This document shows, piece after piece, positions 35,727 through 44,220 of a DNA stretch of 64,000 bases (the stretch's first letter is position 1; each line of letters begins with the position of its first letter). The stretch covers positions 6,758,001 through 6,822,000 of the forward strand of contig NZ_BHZC01000001.1 in the NCBI RefSeq assembly GCF_003865135.1, given 5' to 3'. The notes beneath the pieces were generated by a model. That model saw only the letters and a list, made by a program, of their open reading frames with translations. It searched no databases and was not told the DNA's origin. The position numbers were made by a program, and so were the translations under genes. This DNA comes from Streptomyces chrestomyceticus JCM 4735. GTDB lineage: Bacteria; Actinomycetota; Actinomycetes; Streptomycetales; Streptomycetaceae.

Positions 35727-36821
35727 TCACAGATCGAGCACCAGACGCTCCCCCCGCGCCCGCGAGACGCAGATCAGCATCGAGTCGTCCCGCTCGGCGT
35801 CGGTCAGCAGTTCGTCGCGGTGATCGACCTCGCCGGAGAGCACCCGCTGCTGGCAGGTGCCGCAGAAGCCCTGCTCGCAGGAGTACGGGAGGTTCGGCAG
35901 GGCCTGTTCGCGGATGGCGCGCAGGGCGCTGCCGTCCGCCGGGACGGTGACCGTGCGGCCGGTGCGCCGCAGCTCCACCTCGAACTCCGCGTCCTCGCCC
36001 GGCGCCGTCGCCGCGGCCGGCGCGAAGCGCTCGGTGTACAGGGTCAGTCCGCGCGCCCCCTGCGGCAACAGCCCGGCCACGGCGTCCATCAGCGGATCGG
36101 GGCCGCAGCAGTAGACGGCGGCGTGCGGCGGGGCGTCGGCGAGCGCGCCCGCCAGGTCGGGCAGACCGTCCTCGTCCTCGGCGACCACCGTCACCCGGTC
36201 CGACGCGGCGCCCGCCAGCTTCTCGATCTCCGTCAGGAACGGCATCGACGCGCGCGTCCGCCCGCCGTACACCAGCCGCCACGGCACGCCCTCGGACTCG
36301 GCCTGCCGCAGCATCGGCAGGATCGGCGTGATGCCGATGCCGCCCGCGATGAACAGGTAGGCGTGGCACTCCTCCAGCCGGAAGCGGTTGCGCGGCCCGC
36401 GCACCTCGACGGTGGTGCCCTCGTGCAGTTGCTCGTGCACCTCGCGCGACCCGCCCCGGCCGTCCTCGATCAGCCGTGCCGCGATGGTGTACGAGCCGGT
36501 GTCGGCGGGGCTGCCGCACAGCGAGTACTGGCGTACGGCCCCCGAGGGCAGCACCACGTCGAGGTGGGCGCCGGGCTCCCAGCCCGGCAGGCCGTCGCCC
36601 TCCAGGCGCAGCCGTACGACGCCTTCGGCCTCCTCCGCGCGCTCCACGACCAGCAGGTGCAGGGGGCCGGAACGGTCCCGGCCCTGGCCGGAGACGGGCT
36701 GTTCCAGCGCGGGCATCGGCCACAGCGGCGACCGGCCGATGCGCCGGCGCAGGGCCCGCTGGACGACCAGCGCGGCTCCGGCGGCGACCAGGACCGTACG
36801 TATCCGGGGGAGGGACGGCAT
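35727..36821 (-). CDS. Ferredoxin reductase-type oxidoreductase with C-terminal 2Fe-2S domain
   Basis: 364 residues. An N-terminal hydrophobic segment (TVLVAAGAALVVQRAL) may tether it to the membrane. Next come a flavin domain (GAVRQYSLCGSP, the RxYSL motif), an NAD(P)-binding domain (FIAGGIGITPILPML, YCCGPDPLMDAV) and a plant-type ferredoxin domain with the cluster Cys pattern CEQGFCGTCQQRVL plus a later Cys in MLICVS. This is the phthalate-dioxygenase-reductase/VanB layout, passing electrons from NAD(P)H to an oxygenase. Its ATG lies one base after the stop of the metal-dependent hydrolase gene, a plausible partner. Confidence 0.9.
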   Translation of the reverse strand: MPSLPRIRTVLVAAGAALVVQRALRRRIGRSPLWPMPALEQPVSGQGRDRSGPLHLLVVERAEEAEGVVRLRLEGDGLPGWEPGAHLDVVLPSGAVRQYSLCGSPADTGSYTIAARLIEDGRGGSREVHEQLHEGTTVEVRGPRNRFRLEECHAYLFIAGGIGITPILPMLRQAESEGVPWRLVYGGRTRASMPFLTEIEKLAGAASDRVTVVAEDEDGLPDLAGALADAPPHAAVYCCGPDPLMDAVAGLLPQGARGLTLYTERFAPAAATAPGEDAEFEVELRRTGRTVTVPADGSALRAIREQALPNLPYSCEQGFCGTCQQRVLSGEVDHRDELLTDAERDDSMLICVSRARGERLVLDL

Positions 36822-36822
36822 C

Positions 36823-37761
36823 TCAGGCGGCTCCTGTCGGGTGCGGTGCAGGGTGCTGTGACGGGTGGGCCTCGGCGGCGGTCGCGGCGGGGGAGCCGGC
36901 CAGGTAGGCGGCGGCCTGCTCGGTGCTGCCGTACCGCGAGGGGTGGTAGGTGCGGCTGAGGTACTGGGGGATGGAGCGGGCCATGGCGCCGGGGGCGGGC
37001 AGTACGCCCTGCCGTCCCGCGCGGAAGAACTCCCGGAAGCTGGCCTTGCCGTCCGGCAGCGAAGGGTCGTTCTCCATGAAGAAGCGGGTGCCGCGCTGCC
37101 AGAGGAAGACGAGCGCGGAGAAGGCGGTGGCCCAGGTCCGCACCCGCCGCCGGTATCCGCCGTCCACGTGCATGAACAGGTCGAAGGCGACCGAACGGTG
37201 CTCGACCTCCTCGGCGCCGTGCCAGCGCAGCAGGTCCAGCATCGTCGGATCGGCGCCCCTGGCGTCCAGCGCCTCCGCGTTGAGCACCCAGTCCCCGAGG
37301 AAGGCCGTGTAGTGCTCGATCGCGGCGATGATCGCGACGCGCTCCATCAGCCACCACCGGCTCGCCCGGCCCGGCGGAAGGGTGCGGTCGCCGAGCAGCT
37401 TCTCGAAGAGCCAGTCGACCTGGGCGGTGTACGGGGTCGGGTCCAGCCCGAGCCGCTTGAGGTGCGGCAGCACGTCGTCGTGCGCCTGGGAGTGCATCGC
37501 CTCCTGGCCGATGAACCCGATCACGTCCTCGCGCAGCCGCGCGTCCCGGATCTGCGGCAACACCTGCTTGTAGACGTGCACGAACCAGCGCTCGCCGGCG
37601 GGCAGCAGCAGGTGCAGCACGTTGATCGTGTGGGTGCTGTCCGGGTCGCCGGGTATCCAGTGCAGGGGAGTGTCCGCCCAGTCGAAGGCGACGTTGCGGG
37701 CCTTCAGCGGGGTGTGCTCGGACGCGACCGGCCGGGGCCGCAACGAGGCCGTATTAGACAT
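36823..37761 (-). CDS. Metal-dependent hydrolase family protein (PF10118-like)
   Basis: 312 residues from the ATG at 37761; longer open frames run into unconserved sequence. The conserved core holds many acidic and His residues in helical context: IGQEAMHSQAHDDVLPHLKRLG, VAIIAAIEHYTAFLGDW and LRWHGAEEVEHRSVAFDLF. These resemble the di-iron four-helix arrangement (EXXH repeats), so an oxygenase or desaturase-like function fits better than hydrolysis, especially next to a ferredoxin reductase. First gene of a hydrolase-reductase-TetR unit. The family name is historical; activity is unproven. Confidence 0.85.
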   Translation of the reverse strand: MSNTASLRPRPVASEHTPLKARNVAFDWADTPLHWIPGDPDSTHTINVLHLLLPAGERWFVHVYKQVLPQIRDARLREDVIGFIGQEAMHSQAHDDVLPHLKRLGLDPTPYTAQVDWLFEKLLGDRTLPPGRASRWWLMERVAIIAAIEHYTAFLGDWVLNAEALDARGADPTMLDLLRWHGAEEVEHRSVAFDLFMHVDGGYRRRVRTWATAFSALVFLWQRGTRFFMENDPSLPDGKASFREFFRAGRQGVLPAPGAMARSIPQYLSRTYHPSRYGSTEQAAAYLAGSPAATAAEAHPSQHPAPHPTGAA

Positions 37762-37767
37762 GGCGTC

Positions 37768-37795
37768 AATGTACTGGCGGGTAAGGCATCGGCAA
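37768..37795 (-). promoter_or_regulatory. Probable promoter of the hydrolase-reductase operon
   Basis: On the minus strand TTGCCG (37795-37790) and TACATT (37773-37768) are separated by 16 bases. The -10 hexamer ends six bases before the ATG at 37761, so the transcript should begin at the start codon (leaderless). Confidence 0.5.
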
Positions 37796-37871
37796 CAGGC
37801 CCCGGGCGGGGATTTTCCCCTGCGCCGCCTGGTGCCCCGGGGCTTCGGGCATGCGAGGTTCTCCTCCGGGG

Positions 37872-39854
37872 TCAGCGCAGCCCCGTCACCCGCCCGCCGC
37901 TCCGCAGCCGTCCCGACAGCTCCGCCCGGGCGCCCGCCGTGGCCGGCACGGCCAGTTGCGAGCCCGCCGCGCGGCCGGTGATCCCGCCGCTCGCGCCGAC
38001 CTCCGTGAGCTGTCCGCTGCCCGCGGCCACCAGCCACCACTGTCCGCCGGACGCCTTCCACAGCACCCCGGCCAGCGCCCACGGCTCACGCGGGCCGCAT
38101 CCCGGGCCGCCTTCGGACCGCGCCACCACCGTGCCCGCCGCGTACCGCTGCCCGCCCGGCGTCTGGACCTGCGCGAAGGTACGGCTGCCCGCGCCCCGCC
38201 AGGTCTCGGCGCGGGTGCACACCCACGTCGCGGTCCCGCCCCCGGCGGGCAACTGCTGCTGTGCGAACGCCCAGGAATTGACCGTACGGACGCCCTGGCC
38301 GCGCAGCCCGCCGAGGTGGCACGCCGTGCGCGCCCAGGCCGTACGCGCCTGCGGCCCGTCCGGTGTGCCGGGCCGGTCCGGAGGGCCGGACGTCAGCCGG
38401 GCCGGGAGCAGTTCGCCGAGGTCGGTGTAGAGACCGCCGTCCAGCCGCAGGGCCTGCCAGGCCGTGCAGGTGGTGGCCCGCGCGGGCGTCGGTACGGGGC
38501 CGGTCGTGCCGTCCTCGCCGAGGGGCAGGGGGCGGGCCGCGCCGGTGGGGTCCAGCAGGTCGGCCAGCTCGGCGTGCTCGGTCCAGGGGGCGGCCAGATA
38601 GCGGACGTTGCTGTCCGCGCGGCTGAGGACCAGGGCCGTGAGGGAGGTGTCGTCCGCGCCGTCCGTACGGGCGAAGTCCAGCGCCGCGACGCCCGGACCG
38701 TCGGGGCCGTCCGCCGGTTCCGCGTAGCGCACCACGCGCAGCCCGTCGTACAGCAGCACCACCGCGGCACGGTCCGCCACACCCGCGTAGAGGAGCTGTG
38801 GCGGACCGGCCGCGGGGCCCTGTGCGGTGCCCGGGGTGGCCGAGACCTGCACGTCCGGGCCGGGCCTGGCCCACACGGCCAGCGCGCGCCGCAGCAGCGC
38901 CCGGTCGTGCGTACGGTCTCCCCGGGCGGGCCACGCCGACAGGTCCCGCCGCGTCGCGTTCCGCCATGTGCCGGCGGCGGCCCGCGTCACCTGGGCGGGG
39001 TCCAGGGCGGCCTGCGCTGCCGCGTTCTCGGCGTACGGGGGAGCCGCGGCGCCATCGGGGCCCCGCCCGCCGCCCGGCAGGGCCAGCAGCGCACCGCACA
39101 CCAGCACCGCCGCCCCCGTCAGCGCCGCGCGCGCGTGCCTGCGGCGCCGCAGGAGGTCGGTGGGCCGGGCCTGGAGGGAGCAGGGGTCGAACTCGGCGGA
39201 TTCCAGCAGCGCACGGTCCCGGCCGCCCGCCGCCGGTGCCGCACCGGCCGCCGCGGCGAGCGCGCGCGGCACATCCTCGGCCCCGGCTGCTTCCAGTACC
39301 GCCCGTACGTCCGCCTCACCCAGCCCCTCCAGCGCGCGCAGCACATACGCCGCGCGGGCCGGTGCGGGCAGCGCCGACAGCGCGCGGTACAGGGTGAGTT
39401 CGTCCATGCCGCCGGAACGGGGGAACAGCCGCAGGCCCCAGACCTGCGGCAGCAGCGGCGGCATCGGGGGTACGGGCACCTCGCGGCGCAGCAAGGGCAG
39501 ACGTACCCGGGGGTGTTCGGCCGCCAGGGCCGCGCGCAGCACTCGCAGCCGCACCAGCGCGTACCCGGGGTCGGTGATCGGGCGGCCGGGACGGCGCTGG
39601 GACGGCAGGGCGGGCAACTGCGCGGGCGTGTCCTTGCGCGGCAGCGCGCGCTGGACGACCGAATGCGCCGTCAGGACCCGCCTGTTGCGCCCCAGCGTCG
39701 GCGGCAGGACCAGGTAGGCCAGGCGCGTCAGCCGCGGATAGTGCTCGACCAGGGCCGCCTCGGCCTGGTCGACACCGACGAAGGCGGCCGGGGCGCCACC
39801 GGCGCCGGTGCGCGGGCCGTCCGGACGGGCTGCTGTTGCCTGCTGCTGCTCCAC
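37872..39854 (-). CDS. Sigma-factor-like domain fused through a membrane helix to an extracytoplasmic domain
   Basis: 660 residues from a GTG. The N-terminal part looks like a degenerate sigma-70 protein: a region 2-like stretch (VEHYPRLTRLAYLVLPPTLGRNRRVLTAHSVVQRAL) and a region 4-like stretch (LYRALSALPAPARAAYVLRALEGLGEADVRAVL) near residues 150-200. A basic segment leads into one membrane helix at about 243-262. Nearly 400 residues with several Cys and Trp follow outside. Promoter-binding residues look eroded, so a one-piece sensor is more likely than an active sigma factor. I do not recognise the external domain. Monocistronic. Confidence 0.75.
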   Translation of the reverse strand: MEQQQATAARPDGPRTGAGGAPAAFVGVDQAEAALVEHYPRLTRLAYLVLPPTLGRNRRVLTAHSVVQRALPRKDTPAQLPALPSQRRPGRPITDPGYALVRLRVLRAALAAEHPRVRLPLLRREVPVPPMPPLLPQVWGLRLFPRSGGMDELTLYRALSALPAPARAAYVLRALEGLGEADVRAVLEAAGAEDVPRALAAAAGAAPAAGGRDRALLESAEFDPCSLQARPTDLLRRRRHARAALTGAAVLVCGALLALPGGGRGPDGAAAPPYAENAAAQAALDPAQVTRAAAGTWRNATRRDLSAWPARGDRTHDRALLRRALAVWARPGPDVQVSATPGTAQGPAAGPPQLLYAGVADRAAVVLLYDGLRVVRYAEPADGPDGPGVAALDFARTDGADDTSLTALVLSRADSNVRYLAAPWTEHAELADLLDPTGAARPLPLGEDGTTGPVPTPARATTCTAWQALRLDGGLYTDLGELLPARLTSGPPDRPGTPDGPQARTAWARTACHLGGLRGQGVRTVNSWAFAQQQLPAGGGTATWVCTRAETWRGAGSRTFAQVQTPGGQRYAAGTVVARSEGGPGCGPREPWALAGVLWKASGGQWWLVAAGSGQLTEVGASGGITGRAAGSQLAVPATAGARAELSGRLRSGGRVTGLR

Positions 39855-39969
39855 CTTCGGTGAAACGAGTGAATCGTGGGATGGTCACCACGCCCGGCGC
39901 GCGCCCTCCCGGACGAGGCGCGCGCCCGTTCGCGCCGGTACGGGCCCGGCCCGGCCCGCCGCGGGCCCG

Positions 39970-40215
39970 CTACTGCGGGGGCTGCGCGCGGTCGAGGTCG
40001 AACTCCCCGTCCCGGGCGCCCAGGACGAACGCCCGCCACTCCGCCTCCGTGTACCGCAGCACCACGTCCGGCTCCTTGGAATTGCGCATGGCCACCGCGC
40101 CCTGCTCCAGGAAGGCGATCTCCACCGCCTCCTCGGACTCGCCGGGGGCGCGCTGCCAGGTGGCGTCGGAGATGTCGAGGGCGTAGAGCCACTCCTTGTC
40201 TGCTGCGGCACTCAT
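39970..40215 (-). CDS. DUF397-family small protein
   Basis: 81 residues. The DUF397 pattern is clear: W.....S......VEIAFLEQGAVAMRNSKEPDVVLRYTEAEWRAFVLGARDGEFD. In Streptomyces these proteins usually neighbour an XRE regulator with a DUF5753 domain (BldB/WhiJ-type pairs). No such regulator flanks this copy; the nearest candidates are at 57.5 and 61 kb. Role in development or conflict is known for a few relatives only. Confidence 0.85.
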   Translation of the reverse strand: MSAAADKEWLYALDISDATWQRAPGESEEAVEIAFLEQGAVAMRNSKEPDVVLRYTEAEWRAFVLGARDGEFDLDRAQPPQ

Positions 40216-40339
40216 GCGGTGAACTCCTCGCTCGCGGTCCGTACGGGTCTGCGTACGGATCGTCAGCGTACGCGGTGGCCGGATGAGCTTCCAGCGGTCC
40301 TCGGAGGTGTGCTACAGGAGCCGGATGGGGCGGGTGGGT

Positions 40340-40987
40340 TCAGCCGCGGTCCAGGTAGGCCAGCACCGCCAGGACCCGGCGGTTGTCGTCGTCGGACGGC
40401 GGCAGCGCCAGCTTCCCGAAGATGTTGGAGGTGTGCTTGGCGACGGCCCGTTCGGTGACGACCAGCTTGGCCGCGATGGCCGTGTTGGAGCGCCCCTCGG
40501 CCATCAGCTCCAGCACCTCGGTCTCCCGGGGCGTCAGCCGGGCCAGCGGCCGGTCCTGCGACCGCCGGGACAGCAACTGGGAGATCACCTGCGGGTCCAT
40601 GGCCGTACCGCCGGCGGCCACCCGCCGTACCGCGTCGATGAACTGCTCGGCGTCGAAGACCCGGTCCTTGAGCAGATAGCCGACGCCGCCGGTGCCGTCG
40701 GCCAGCAGCTCGCGCGCGTACAACTGCTCCACGTGCTGGGAGAGGACGAGCACCGGCAGGCCGGGCCGGGCGCGACGGGCGGCCAGCGCGCACTGCAGGC
40801 CCTCGTCGGTGAGGGAGGGCGGCAGCCGGACGTCGACGACCGCGACGTCCGGCTGCTCCTCGGCCAGTGCCCGCGTCAGGTCGGGTCCGTTGTCGACGGC
40901 GGCGGCGATCTCGAAGCCGAACGCCTCCAGCATCCGTATCAGACCGTCTCTCAGGAGGAAGAGGTCTTCGGCGAGCACAACGCGCAC
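40340..40987 (-). CDS. NarL/LuxR-type response regulator
   Basis: 215 residues from a GTG at 40987 that lies inside the kinase gene. The receiver domain opens with VRVVLAEDLFLLRDGLIRML, carries the phospho-acceptor Asp in VAVVDVRLPP and the Lys in YLLKDRVFD. A LuxR-type helix-turn-helix follows: LTPRETEVLELMAEGRSNTAIAAKLVVTERAVAKHTSNIFGKL. It is partnered with the histidine kinase encoded immediately upstream with a 37-base overlap, so production is coupled. Targets unknown; the divergent olsBA-like genes are possible. Confidence 0.92.
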   Translation of the reverse strand: MRVVLAEDLFLLRDGLIRMLEAFGFEIAAAVDNGPDLTRALAEEQPDVAVVDVRLPPSLTDEGLQCALAARRARPGLPVLVLSQHVEQLYARELLADGTGGVGYLLKDRVFDAEQFIDAVRRVAAGGTAMDPQVISQLLSRRSQDRPLARLTPRETEVLELMAEGRSNTAIAAKLVVTERAVAKHTSNIFGKLALPPSDDDNRRVLAVLAYLDRG

Positions 40988-42282
40988 GGGATCTCCAGCG
41001 TCACCAGGGTGGGGCCGCCCGCCGGACTGCTGACGGCCAAGATGCCGTCGAATGTACCGAGTCGGCGTTCGAGTCCGCGCAGGCCGGAGTGGGTACCGCC
41101 CTGGGCGGGCAGCTCCGTGGCGGTCCGGCCGGGCCCGCCCGCCCCGGCGCCGCCCTCCGGCGGCAGGACCACGCCGCCCCGGCCGTCGTCGCCGACGGTG
41201 ACCCGCAGCCGCCCGTCGGCGTACTCCAGGTCCACCCACGCCCGCTCCGCGTCCGCGTGCTTGGCGGTGTTGGTGAGCAGCTCGCTGACCGAGAAGTACG
41301 CGGCCGACTCCACCGGCGCCTCCAGGCGGCCCGGGAGCCGCCCGGTCACCTCCACCGGCAGCGGCATCCGCAGGGCCAGGGCCCGTACGGCGTCGTCCAG
41401 CCCGCGCTCCGCGAGGACCGGCGGGTGGATGCCGCGTACCAGGTCGCGCAGTTCGGTCAGTGCCTGCGCCGAGGAGGTACGGGCGCGGGCGACCAGCTCC
41501 TTGGCCTGGGCCGGATCCCGCTCGATCAGCGCCTCGATCGTGCCCAGGTCCATGCCCATAGCGACCAGCCGGGCCTGCGCGCCGTCGTGCAGGTCGCGTT
41601 CGATCCGGCGCAGCTCTGCCGCCGAGGCGTCCACCGCGTCGTGCCGGGTCTCGGTGAGCCGTTCCACGCGGGCCGCCAGCTCGGCCTTGGGCGGCGTGAG
41701 GAACACCGCGGCGAGCCGGAAGTGCAGGGCCGGCAGCTTCGGGCTGAAGAAGGCGGCGGCGAGCGCCGCCGCGCCCAGTACCGGCATGAGGGCCACCTGC
41801 GTCGCGTCCGAGGCGGACAGGAAGCCGTACGTGAAGCTGTCGGGCCGTACGCCGTTCCAGAGCACCGCCGGGGCGACGAACCCCTCGACGCCGAATGCGA
41901 TCAGCAGGGCCGGCAGCAGCGCCGTGAAGAACCCCGCCGTCATGTCCACCGGCAGCCACATCATTTCCCGCCAGGTGGTCGGGTCGGTCAGCACGTGCTG
42001 GCAGCGCTGCACCACACCGGGCAGGCCGGGCTGCCGGGCGGGCGGCGGCCGGTAGCCGGACGGCACGCGAATCCCCGCCCAGTCCTGCGCCCACACGCGC
42101 CGCTGGTCGGCGAAGCGGCGGGTCAGTTGCACGACGAGCGGAGTGGTCAGCCAGCCGACGCCGAGCAGCAGCAGGACGAGCGAGATGAGGGTGAGGGAGA
42201 AGAGCAGGGTCGAGCCCGCCAGCGATACGGCGGCGAGCCCGAGCCCGCGTGCTCCGGCAACCAGTGTTCGGCGGACCCTCAT
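40951..42282 (-). CDS. Sensor histidine kinase (NarL partner, HisKA_3 type)
   Basis: 443 residues. Two membrane blocks are seen, one at residues 10-55 and a second, multi-helix one at about 110-190, so sensing is likely within the membrane. The H-box is RRIERDLHDGAQARLVAMGMDLG (phospho-His in ERDLHDG). The ATP-binding domain has an N-box SVSELLTNTAKHADA and G-boxes GDDGRGGV and HSGLRGLERRLG. It reads divergently from the olsB-like gene across 238 bases and overlaps the regulator gene downstream. Signal unknown. Confidence 0.92.
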   Translation of the reverse strand: MRVRRTLVAGARGLGLAAVSLAGSTLLFSLTLISLVLLLLGVGWLTTPLVVQLTRRFADQRRVWAQDWAGIRVPSGYRPPPARQPGLPGVVQRCQHVLTDPTTWREMMWLPVDMTAGFFTALLPALLIAFGVEGFVAPAVLWNGVRPDSFTYGFLSASDATQVALMPVLGAAALAAAFFSPKLPALHFRLAAVFLTPPKAELAARVERLTETRHDAVDASAAELRRIERDLHDGAQARLVAMGMDLGTIEALIERDPAQAKELVARARTSSAQALTELRDLVRGIHPPVLAERGLDDAVRALALRMPLPVEVTGRLPGRLEAPVESAAYFSVSELLTNTAKHADAERAWVDLEYADGRLRVTVGDDGRGGVVLPPEGGAGAGGPGRTATELPAQGGTHSGLRGLERRLGTFDGILAVSSPAGGPTLVTLEIPCALCSPKTSSS

Positions 42283-42520
42283 CCGTACGCTCCCTGCGCT
42301 TCACGCGCCCGGACGTCGGGCGCGGGAACAGTCTGCCGGGTGGAGAAGACCAGGTCACTGGGTGCCACCCCCTGGCGGGGGTGTACCTGGCACCACCAGG
42401 GCCGGGCGGAGCCGCGGCCCGTCCCTCCGCACCCTCCGTGTCCGTGTCCGCGACTTCTCCTCCCGCATCCGTGACCCTGCCGGCCTCACCACGTCTCGAC
42501 TTCCCCGGACGGAGAGCCCC

Positions 42521-43354
42521 ATGAGCGTCCCCGCGACCGTGTCCGCCGCCACGCCGACCACCCCGCCGATCCCCACCCCGGCCGCCCCGCCCGCCGCGTA
42601 CGTGACCTCGATCGCCGGCACACCGGACCAGATACGCGCCGCCCAGCGCCTGCGCCACCAGGTCTTCGGCGAGGAGCTGGGCGCCACCCTGCACTCGCCC
42701 CTGGCGGGCCATGACATCGACCCCGTCGACGACCTCGCGGACCACCTGATCGTCACCGAGACCGCGACCGGCGACGTGGTCGGCACCTACCGGCTCGTGC
42801 CGCCCGGACGCGGCGACCGCCTCTACTCCGACGGCGAGTTCGACCTGACGGCGCTGGCCGCGCTGCGCCCCTCGCTCATCGAGGCCGGACGCTCCTGCGT
42901 CCACCCCGACCACCGCGGCGGCGCTGTCATCAACCTGATGTGGGCCGCGCTGGCCCGCTACACCCTGCTCTCCGGGCACCGCTACCTGGCGGGCTGCGCC
43001 TCCGTACCGCTGGGGGACGGCGGCGCGGCGGCGGCCGCCACGTGGGAGCTGGGCCGCACCCGGTACGCCGCGCCGCCCGGACTGCGCGTCACCCCGCACC
43101 GCCCGTGGCGGCCCGCCGGGCCGGGCCCGGACGCGCGGCCGGACCTGTCGCTGCTCCCGCCGCTGCTCCGGGGGTACCTGCGGATCGGCGCGTGGGTGTG
43201 CGGAGCGCCCGCGCACGACCCGGAGTTCGACGTCGCCGACTTCTTCGTGGTGCTGGACATGGAGCGCCTGAACGAGCGGTACCGGCGCTTCTTCCTGGGC
43301 GATCATTCGGGTGGGCCGTCCGGCTCGTCCGGGCCGTCCGGGAGCCGGGCGTGA
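42521..43354 (+). CDS. olsB: OlsB-like ornithine N-acyltransferase
   Basis: 277 residues from an ATG with GGAGAG upstream. A Thr/Pro-rich head precedes a GNAT-type domain of the autoinducer-synthase/OlsB branch: AAQRLRHQVFGEELG, HDIDPVDDLADHLIV, VGTYRLVPP, and IEAGRSCVHPDHRGGAVINLMWAALARY. OlsB joins a 3-hydroxyacyl chain from ACP to the amino group of ornithine, forming lyso-ornithine lipid. The next gene, overlapping by GTGA, is a PlsC-family acyltransferase, the expected OlsA partner. Membrane-associated, phosphorus-free lipid synthesis is therefore likely, though the amino acid used is inferred. Confidence 0.82.
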   Translation: MSVPATVSAATPTTPPIPTPAAPPAAYVTSIAGTPDQIRAAQRLRHQVFGEELGATLHSPLAGHDIDPVDDLADHLIVTETATGDVVGTYRLVPPGRGDRLYSDGEFDLTALAALRPSLIEAGRSCVHPDHRGGAVINLMWAALARYTLLSGHRYLAGCASVPLGDGGAAAAATWELGRTRYAAPPGLRVTPHRPWRPAGPGPDARPDLSLLPPLLRGYLRIGAWVCGAPAHDPEFDVADFFVVLDMERLNERYRRFFLGDHSGGPSGSSGPSGSRA

Positions 43355-44220
43355 GTACCTGGGACGTACGGTCCGAGTGCACCACGGGCTGTGCCGCGCA
43401 CGCCGTGCCGCGCGTTCCGTTCACGGAGACGGCCCGGCGCTGTGCCGCCTTCGCGCACGCCGCCGGCCGTGCGCTGCGTGACGGTGAACGGATGGCCGAA
43501 CCGGCGCGGCTGCGGGCCCACGCGCGTGCGGTGCTCGGCTCGATCGGGGTACGGCTCGTCGTGGAGACGGCGGGGGAGACGGCGGCGGGCCTCTCGGTCC
43601 CCGCCGTGTCCCCTCCTCGCGGCACCCTCGTCGTCGCCAACCACATCTCCTGGCTGGACATCCCCGCCCTCCTCGCCGTCGAGCCGGTGACCCTGCTCGC
43701 CAAGCGCGAGGTCGGCGACTGGCCGCTGGTCGGCACCCTGGCCCGCCGCGCCGGAACCCGTTTCATCGACCGCGACAGCCCTCGGCAACTGCCCGCGACG
43801 GTGGCCGCCCTGGCCGGAATGCTGTGCTCCGGACGGTCGGTGGCCGCGTTCCCGCAGGCCACCACCTGGTGTTCGGTGGGGTACGGCGCCTTCCGGCGGG
43901 CCACCTTCCAGGCGGCGCTGGACGCGGGCGCCCCCGTACGGCCGGTGACCATCGCGTACGAGCAGCACGGGCTGGCCAGCACGGTCGCGGGCTTCCTCGG
44001 CGACGAGGAATTCCTGTCCTCCGTGCGGCGGGTGATCGGCGCACGCGGCCTGACGGTCCGCGTCACCGTGCACCCGCCGCTGCTCCCGCACTCGGGCGCG
44101 CACGACCGGCGCGCACTGGCGGAGCTGGCCCGCGCGGCCGTCAACGGCACCGTCAGGTCACCGGCCCGGGGGCATGAGGAGCGCGTGAGCGCCGGTCAGG
44201 CGCTCGGTACGTACTTGTAG
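43351..44220 (+). CDS. olsA: OlsA-like 1-acyl-glycerol-phosphate-type acyltransferase
   Basis: 289 residues from a GTG overlapping the olsB-like stop. Acyltransferase motif I is NHISWLD (HX4D), motif II is GTRFIDRD and motif III-like FPQATTW stands in for the usual FPEGT, with Gln in place of Glu. Motif IV is VRPVTIAYEQ. In an OlsBA pathway it would acylate the hydroxyl of lyso-ornithine lipid. It lacks a clear long membrane helix and probably sits at the inner face of the membrane. The 3' end overlaps the end of the converging regulator gene by 25 bases. Confidence 0.82.
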   Translation: MSTWDVRSECTTGCAAHAVPRVPFTETARRCAAFAHAAGRALRDGERMAEPARLRAHARAVLGSIGVRLVVETAGETAAGLSVPAVSPPRGTLVVANHISWLDIPALLAVEPVTLLAKREVGDWPLVGTLARRAGTRFIDRDSPRQLPATVAALAGMLCSGRSVAAFPQATTWCSVGYGAFRRATFQAALDAGAPVRPVTIAYEQHGLASTVAGFLGDEEFLSSVRRVIGARGLTVRVTVHPPLLPHSGAHDRRALAELARAAVNGTVRSPARGHEERVSAGQALGTYL

